Origin: Glebionis coronaria
Lineage: Eukaryota; Streptophyta; Magnoliopsida; Asterales; Asteraceae
Length of the DNA: 64,000 nucleotides
Assembly (NCBI GenBank): GCA_025667525.1
Contig: CM046875.1
Span: 291,443,147-291,507,146 of the forward strand
Reading direction: 5' to 3'
The translations under genes were made by a program, and so were the position numbers. This document shows positions 57,113 to 64,000 of the stretch, one piece after another; the first letter of the stretch is position 1; every line of letters starts with the position of its first letter. The notes below the pieces were generated by a model, which saw only the letters and a list, made by a program, of their open reading frames with translations, made no database searches and was not told where the DNA came from.

Positions 57113-58564
57113 TCTACGATAAGCAAACGTTCCATAAGGACATGTAAACGTAGTTTTCTCTTGATCACGAGGGTCGATAGGGATTTGGCGTCATTTAACT
57201 TTCAGTAGTCAATACACACCCTCCAACCGGTCACAAACACGAGTGGGAATTAACTCGTTGTTTTCATTAGGCACAACGGTCATTCCTCCCTTCTTAGGGA
57301 CACAATGGATTGGGCTCATCCATGGGCTATCAAAGATAGGATAAATCATTCCCGCGTCAAGATGTTTTAAGACTTCCTTTTTGATGACATCGTAAATTTT
57401 GGGGTTTACCCTTCTTTGACTTTGAATTGCGGGTTTGTAGTCCTCCTCCATTAAAATCTTGTGAGTAAAAAATTTTGGGTCAATACCCTTAATGTCGGAA
57501 ATTTTCCACTCAATTGCCCCTTTATGAGCTTTAAGAACTTTCAAAAGTGCGGTTTTTTCATTATTAGCGAGATCTTTTGCAATAATAACCGTCAACTTGT
57601 CATCACCTTCCAAGAATGCGTATTCAAGGTGAGATGGAAGATCTTTCAATCCAAGGATAGGTGGTTCCTCGATTGAAGATTTTTGTTCAACACTCATAAC
57701 TTCCATCGGCGGAAGAAATGGTGGAATAAGAGTATGATTACCAATAATCACCTCATCTTCATTGTCGATTTCATTTTTAGTAAAATCGCCTCCTTGTAAT
57801 GGAGTGAGATTTGATGTAGACTTAGCAAGAATCGGATCCAAAATAGTGGGATTTCCACTTGACGAACAATCGGAAAAACCTAACACTTCTTGTGAAAACT
57901 CAACGGAAACCACATCAACTAAGTCTATATGATTGATGGTAGCGATTGCATAAACATGAGAAGGTGTCGAGTTTTGAGTAGCGTTTATAACAAGTTCCTC
58001 TTCGTTGAATCTCAAAGTAATAGTTCTTGCATAAACATCGATAAGCCATCTCGATGTGTCTAAAAAAGGACGACCTATAATTAGAGGAACTTGAGGATCC
58101 GCGGGGATGTCAAATACTATAAAATCAACGGGATAGTAGAACTTACCCACTTTCAGGAAAACATCCTCGGCTACTCCACATGCTAAAATTGTAGAATGAT
58201 CGGCCATCTTCATAGACGTGTTCGAAGGAGTAAGAGCCGGAAGAGAAAGCGATTTACAAATGGAAAATGGCATCAAATTAATGCTCACGCTAAGATCGGC
58301 CAAGGCGAGGCATTCTTTCATATCTTGTATATCACAAGGAATGAGAAACTTCCCGGGGACACCAACTTTTTCTGGTATTCGATTAAGATAAACCGAAGAA
58401 CAATTACATAGCTTTGAAAGCGTCTCCTTATCGTTCATCATACCTTTGAAAGTGGAAGCGAAACGAGGCATGTATAACAACGCGTCGACTAAACTTACAT
58501 CAAAATGATCTTGTAGAATTTTTTTTATAAAAATCTCGATTTGTTGTTTGTTACGTTCTTGCAT
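57113..58564 (-). pseudogene. A protease and N-terminal RT, with internal RT deletion
   Basis: The frame from 58564 contains the Athila-type protease: the active-site region at about 58290 reads ALADLSVSINLMP, where the conserved third residue (Gly in D-x-G) is Ser; the downstream IIGRPFLDTS motif is at about 58074. A long linker leads to the RT start (YKPAIQSQRRVNP, about 57450) and SPIHCVPKKGG. A frameshift follows near 57230. In the other frame GWRVCIDY is followed by TGA, KLNDA, then directly by the segment [14 protein letters not shown] at about 57188. The intervening fingers/palm part, including the first catalytic Asp motif, is missing. Confidence 0.8.
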
Positions 58565-60403
58565 TTTCGCTTTGTGTCGTCTCGATGGGTAAGGTAAGGG
58601 TGGTGTGGGTTAGGGCGTAGGCAACGGCCTTGGAATCTCGGGTTCCAAAATTGGTATTGGTTCAACCGTAGATGTGGTATGAGCGGTACTTCGTGGGCTT
58701 GTGATATGCTCCTTTTCGAACATCACCTCGGGCTCTTTCTCAATTTCCTTCTCCATAGAAGTACTAGGACGAGAGATTGGTTCCTTGAAAGTTTTACCAC
58801 TACGAGTAGTAAGAACCTTCATTTCTCCCTTCGGGTTTGCAATGGTATCACTAGGAAGACCACTCCGAGGAAGACGGTTTACACATGATTGCTTCAAACA
58901 TTTTAGCCATTAGATCTTCAAATTTTGATTTCCTTAAATCCGCTTTTAACAACTCTTGCTTAATCTCATGTTGAACTTGTTCCATCTTTTGTTGATTTTG
59001 TTGAAGACGTTGAACGTTTCCTTCCATTTTATTAGCATGAGTTTTCAATTCATAAGCAAGTTCATTTTTAAGCTCGTTTTTCAACTCGGATCTTAAGCTA
59101 ATCATCTCACGTTGCATGTTATCAAACTTAGCATCGTTTGCCTTTGCATAATCCAAAAGTTCCCCATTAAGAATTTTAGTGTGAGCATTTTGAAAACCAC
59201 GTGTACTGTTTTGAATATCACGGTTTTGGTTTTGATTTTGAACTTGCCCATTCACACTTTGGTAATTCCCTTTGTTGTAGTTACGTTGATTGCCTTGATA
59301 ACCACCATTTTGATTGTTGTTTCGATAATTGTTAGCATTTTGATTTTGGGGAGCTTGATTTGGGCAGGAACCTTGGCCGTTTTGGTTGTAAGTTCCCGTT
59401 GCTACGTAAGAACTCGAAGTGTTACCACCGGCGGTAATGCACCCGGAAGGATTATGAGCTCCACCACAAGATAAACAACTCTTTTCAACCGCTTTAACAG
59501 ATGCGGAATGCAAAGTATCTTGTGCTTTCCAATGTGTCATAAGCATAAAAAATCTATCGAAAAACCGATTTTCCTCATTTGCTTCATCATGTAAGGCATT
59601 AATGTTACGAGACGATGACGATGAACCCATATTGGCAACACTCGATGTTTTACGAGGGTTATAAACCTTAGATCTATTCTCGATAATGTTTAAAGCCTCA
59701 TCGGTCGTTTTGCACAAAAAATTACCACCCGCGGCATTCAAATAATCTCGTTCATGATGATTAAGCCCATTGTAAAAACTATAAATTTGATGTAATTCCG
59801 AAAAATCATGGTGTGGACATTCATGTAACATTTCTTTAAATCGTTCCCATGCCATTGAAAAACTTTCATTATTACGTTGTGTAAACCTTGAAATCTCATT
59901 TTTCAAATGTGTTGTTTTAGATGGCGGAAAAAATTGGTTCACAAACTTAGACCGAGATCACCCCATGTCAAAATTGAATTTGGCGGTTCTTTCTCGAGCC
60001 AAATTTTTGCGGGTCCATCCAACGAGTATGGAAACAACATCATCTTAATGGAGTCATGTGGAACATCCTTAAACTTGCTTGTTGCGGTGAGACGATTGAA
60101 ATTCCTTATGTGATAATGCGGGTTGTCTTTTTCATGACCTCGAAACTTGTTTGCTTGTAACATCGACATTAAACCCGTCTAAATCTCGAAATTCTCCGCA
60201 AGGATGGCGGGAATCACAATAGCTTCTCTAAAACCCTCGGTGGGTGCTTGAAGAAACTCTATCATAGTACGATTAGCCATGGTGACTATTGGTTCTACAA
60301 CGGGTTCGACAATTGGTTCTACAACATTTTGACGATGTTTGCGAGCTCGTTTTGCTTGATTACGAGTTTGCATAAACGTGACGTAGAATGTGGAGGTGAG
60401 CAA
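58565..60403 (-). pseudogene. gag: A gag
   Basis: The likely start is the ATG at 60373 (MQTRNQAKRARKHRQ), in the frame opening at 60403. A TAG at 60179-60181 interrupts it and a frameshift near 59945 follows (frame of 59942). The capsid core is recognisable: WLEKEPPNSILTW, ISRFTQRNNESFSMAWERFKEM (two motifs, about 59890-59830), IYSFYNGL, LNAAGG. A zinc-knuckle-like CLSCGGAHNPSGC is at about 59480-59440, then a long Asn/Gln/Gly-rich region (about 59400-59200) and a helical Lys/Glu/Gln-rich C-terminus. After 58851 the frame changes again; 58897-58610 carries the linker TTRSGKTFKEP to the protease. Confidence 0.8.
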
Positions 60404-61103
60404 AGAAGATTCTTTTGGGTGTTTTGTGAATTTAATTTTTTTTTTTGTGTTTTTGATTGTTTTTAATTTTTTTGGATTTTGTGTGTATTCGTAGACAACA
60501 ATCTAGCAAATCTCTCCTCGAATCAAACTCTTGATTAAAGGAGCCTCAAAAAAATGAAAACGATCACGTGGAGTGAACGCCTTCGATTGACTTTAAAACT
60601 TTGGTGAAAACCAAATTGTTCAAGAGGTTTTAATCACAAAGAAAGCAAGCAAATATATATGATACGTAATGGTACTTTGGGCGGCGAAACCCTCGATTAG
60701 TCTTCAATCTCAAATACTCACAAGCAAGCGAAGAAACGAGGCGGCGCGAAGCACTTAAGAGCCTTATTCTTTAGAGTGTATTTTATAACACCCGCTTTAT
60801 ACCCACCTTATAGTTCGTATTTTTCAAAATCGAGCTTCACGAAAGTATTTATCTATTTTTGCCTTTTTCTGTTTGTTTGAGATTCGAATACAATAATTAG
60901 GAGATCAAATCCTAATTAAGGTTGTGTTTTCACACTTTTGGAGATATTTTGAATTTGTTGTGTTACTTACACAATATAGTAATAATAATTTCACAAGAAA
61001 AACGAAAAAAACTGATAATACGTATTAGTAGAGTTCTACTAATAATAATACTATTTATGGTTAGATATTAAAAACAAAATGAACAAATTAATCACGACAC
61101 ACC
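60404..61103 (-). other. A 5' leader (noncoding)
   Basis: About 700 bp between the PBS and gag, without a gene. Blocks at about 60720-60830 are shared with B's leader. Confidence 0.6.
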
Positions 61104-61121
61104 TCCCCGGCAGCGGCGCTA
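61104..61121 (-). promoter_or_regulatory. A primer-binding site (tRNA-Asp type)
   Basis: The - strand reads TAGCGCCGCTGCCGGGGA, one base different from the site in B (TGG to TAG at its start). It lies three bases from the LTR start at 61125. Confidence 0.9.
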
Positions 61122-61124
61122 AAA

Positions 61125-64000
61125 TGATTGTGGTATAATTACGTCTTTTGTTTAGGAAAACAAAAGAGCGTATATGAACGGTAAGTATTAAACAAATGAT
61201 TTAGGAAAATCAAGTGTTCATGACCCAAATAAGTTTGTTTCCCAAGAAGGTATGTATGTGTGAATTATCCGTAATGATTTTGGATTAATATTGAGAAAGA
61301 AAAGATGAGAAAAGAGAATGACGGATACGTTAAAATTATACTACGACGACTAAACGAAAAACCGTAAAAAGTGACAAAATAAAAATTAATTCTAAAAATT
61401 CCCAAAAAATAGCTAAAAATAAATAAGAGTTTTCAAATGATCAAAACTTTTTCAAACCTTTTAATTAATTAAATATTAGTTTTTAAATGCTAATTAAAGC
61501 CTTAAAAATCCAAATAATTAATAAAAATCCCAAATTAAGATTTTTCACTTTGTAAATGTCTAAAATGAATTAATAAGACAAAAAACTATTTTTATGAAAT
61601 TTTAAAATAAAGAAAACTATTTTTAATTGATTAAAAACTATTAAAATATTAAAATAGTTCCAAAAATTAATAAAATGATGAGAAAATTAATCTAAGAGTT
61701 TTAAAAATCCTAACATAATGTATTTGACCTAAGAAAAATCTAAAAGTTGCAAAAATATTAAAAACTAAATTTAATAATAAAATAATATTAAAAATCAAAA
61801 AATTATAAAAAATTCTAAAAACTTGCAAAGTAGTTTATTTTAACCTAAATAAACAGAAAATGAAAGTGAAATTACCAAAGTACCCCTAATGGGCCCCCAA
61901 ATGGGCTAAAAACAAAAACAGTCCAAGTGAAATGGGCTTTTTGGCCCAATAAGAGCAAAACTTAACCAAGTAAGCTTAAAATCACTTGTCTAGCTTAAAA
62001 TTCAATTCTAAACACAAAATTCTTAAGGCCCAAAAGCTGAATGTGAGCTTATCACAACTTAAATGTACAATGACTTATTCTTAATGGGCTTTTTGGCCCA
62101 TTAAGCTATAAGCCAATGCCATAAGCTCTAATTTGACACACAACCTTCCTTTGAGATGCCTAAGAGATCTATTAAAAGAAATTTTGAAAAAGAACAACCA
62201 ATAAGCCAAAAATAAGCAAACTACAAATCCACTAAAGGACAAAATAGTCGACTTAGAGTTTTAGACCACCTCAGACCTTAATTCAACTTGCAAAAGACTC
62301 TAAATGACTTAAATAAGCCAAATAAATCAAGAAAAGTTTAATAAGCAAAGCCAAATAAGCAGGATGAATTGATAAGCACTTATGTAAAAGTCAAACAAGT
62401 TGGTTTTCTAGTCAAACCTTAAAGTCAACCACCCAATTGCTCTAGAATGAACAAATGGATCAAATGATGAGCACCTATTACCAAATTGAAGTTGTTGCAG
62501 GTTAAAATAAGCTAGAACAGCTTATTGATAAGCTGAACAAAAAATAACACTAGTAGTGGCTACCAGCTGGGGAAAGGAGTTCCCATTGCTTTGACTATTT
62601 GACCTTTGATTTCTGAGAGATTTACTTGGATTCAATGGATAACAAGGGCACCCTTACAACCAGTGAGTTGTAAGGAGTCATAAACAAGTAAGAAATCACA
62701 AAATCACTCAGCCAAATGATACAGTTTAAGCAAACAATCCCCAGATATGATATATATACGAACCATGAATAGTTATGAAAGAATAAGCAGTTTAAGCTAG
62801 AATAAGCCAACCAGATTGCACCAAAAGCACACACAATCTCAACAAAACTTATACAAACACAAAACAACTCAATTCATTCCCTCGTTCAATGTTTAGATCT
62901 GGTTTTAAGCACAAGCAGTTACTAATGAACAAATGATTATCACAAAATCCTTTTGCTGAACTATATGACCATAGATCCAATTTCAACACCTTAAATCCCT
63001 TACCCAGGTTGTATTAACTAAGATTTACCACTTGTTAACCCTAGTCTGCCCTTAGATCTAGGTGTCCCCAAAATTTTAGTCAATAACAACAAGTTAAACA
63101 GATTTTATAGCCCTTATGTTGGATTATGGTGATATGAGTCTCAAAACTTGTAGATAAGTAACAAATAGCACAAGAAAAACAAGAACAAACACAAAACATA
63201 AACCAGCACCTACTCAAATCAAACCAAACATAGATTATGCAGTTAACCAAAACACCCCTTCAATCACTGATTTAACACTTTTTCAAAGGATTAGTTAGAT
63301 TCAACCCACAAATCAAGTTCAAATCAACTGTATATCAACTAAAAAAACTCCAAAACACAAGATCGAACCACAAAAACACAAATTCACATACCAAATATCA
63401 GAATCAACATAAATCATGAAAAATATGCATAAAACTAAAAAGGTTTAGAGATGTGCACCTCCAAAACATACATCCATGCTTGGGGATGTGTGAGCTTAAG
63501 TGGTATCAAAACAACCACTAGCTTCCTTGTACCTGCTAAGATTCAACAAACACAAGGATGAACAATAATGACTGATTTTTTAAAACAAGTATTTTAAACC
63601 ATAAAACCTTTCCTCAAAACGCAACAAATAGATAAATGGAACTCAGACTTTAGCTAATCAACCACCAAACTTTTATAAAAACATAATAGGAATCACAATT
63701 TTCAGAAAATACCAACTTATATTTATAAAAAGGAATTACAAAGATTTTAGCTAAAATCTGGAACAAAGGGCTACTCACAGGTTGAGGCTCCTTTTATAGA
63801 CTACAAGAGACGATTCTAGAATGGAAAACTACATGAAAACCCTAGCTATGAAATCTCAGATATGCCCTTGAGTCTTCTAGACGCGTTTGAAGTTGTGAGC
63901 TATCCAAATGAATCCTAGGCGTTCATATTTGCTTTGGGGCCAAGTAAGGAGTATAGGACGTTGATCTTGCCATGTGGCTTTGCTTGGAGAGGAGGGTGTC
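61125..64000 (-). repeat. A right (5') LTR, cut by the window edge
   Basis: It starts TGATTGTGGTATAATTAC and matches 6917-7274 plus 47812-50225. At 61466-61470 it shows the uninterrupted site corresponding to the B insertion. A TATA box on the - strand lies at about 63789-63798. About 97 bp at 63656-63757 are absent in the left LTR. Roughly 0.8-0.9 kb of the LTR should lie beyond the window. Confidence 0.9.

Larger units (their letters stand above)
6917..64000 (-). mobile_element. A: Athila-type Ty3/gypsy retrotransposon, right end outside window
   Basis: The left end is the TGATTGTGG LTR terminus at 6917. The LTR resumes after nested element B at 47812 and ends near 51105. The internal region with gag-pol on the - strand spans about 51106-61124. 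The tRNA-Asp-type PBS is at 61104-61121 and the second LTR starts at 61125 and runs past 64000. The tRNA-Asp primer site and the gag-PR-RT-RH-INT order fit the Athila lineage. Because the right LTR is cut, the flanking TSD cannot be checked. Confidence 0.85.

Noticed and set aside
1..64000. CRISPR array, rRNA or host protein-coding gene
   Set aside because: No regularly spaced repeats, no rRNA-like blocks, and every long frame is assigned to a retroelement or is a shadow.

Overview
The window is a stack of plant LTR retrotransposons. I see no host gene, rRNA, functional tRNA or CRISPR array. The base composition, the long LTRs, the tRNA-Asp and tRNA-Met primer-binding sites and the gag-pol families (Tekay/Del-type chromovirus, Athila-type Ty3/gypsy, sirevirus-type and other Ty1/copia) indicate the repeat fraction of a eudicot nuclear genome. 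Family resemblance suggests Asteraceae; that last step is recognition from memory, not a computed result.

Layout. T1 (1-6711, + strand) is the 3' part of a Tekay-like chromovirus with its 3' LTR. A short piece of a sirevirus-like LTR follows (6712-6916). Element A, an Athila-type Ty3/gypsy on the - strand, starts at 6917 and runs off the right edge. B (7275-47806, - strand, TSD GATTT), a non-autonomous Athila-related element, sits in A's left LTR. C (8439-28028, + strand, TSD GGTTA), a Tekay-like chromovirus, sits in B's left LTR. D (18606-27642, + strand, TSD TATTC), a sirevirus-like copia, sits in C's right LTR. E (32423-44431, - strand, TSD TTACC), a copia element with a large extra ORF, sits in B's right LTR. 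F (about 53781-55382), probably a solo LTR, interrupts A's integrase. The longest chain is sirevirus-like fragment > A > B > C > D. For B, C, D and E the partner LTR of the host element is present in the same window as an uninterrupted empty site, so the nesting order can be read directly. The relative order of C and E is not resolved.

Coding state. Every gag-pol is broken by stops, frameshifts or deletions. In C the reverse transcriptase active-site pair reads Asp-Asn. In A the segment carrying the first catalytic aspartate is missing. E's RNase H carries Glu to Lys at a catalytic position. Cis signals are better preserved: TATA boxes, PBSs, PPTs, target-site duplications and LTR pairs are readable for most elements.

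The most interesting items are: three stem-loops with one compensatory base pair in C's 5' leader; clusters of GCGGTACCTTAT/ATAAGGTACCGC dyads in D's LTRs, gag-pol frame and 3' region; E's roughly 1,008-codon accessory frame downstream of pol, interrupted only by TAG; a 55-nt intron-like segment joining E's gag and pol in frame; B as a non-autonomous partner of A that keeps A-like flanks around a zinc-knuckle protein; and a tRNA-like A-box/B-box segment in B's LTR.
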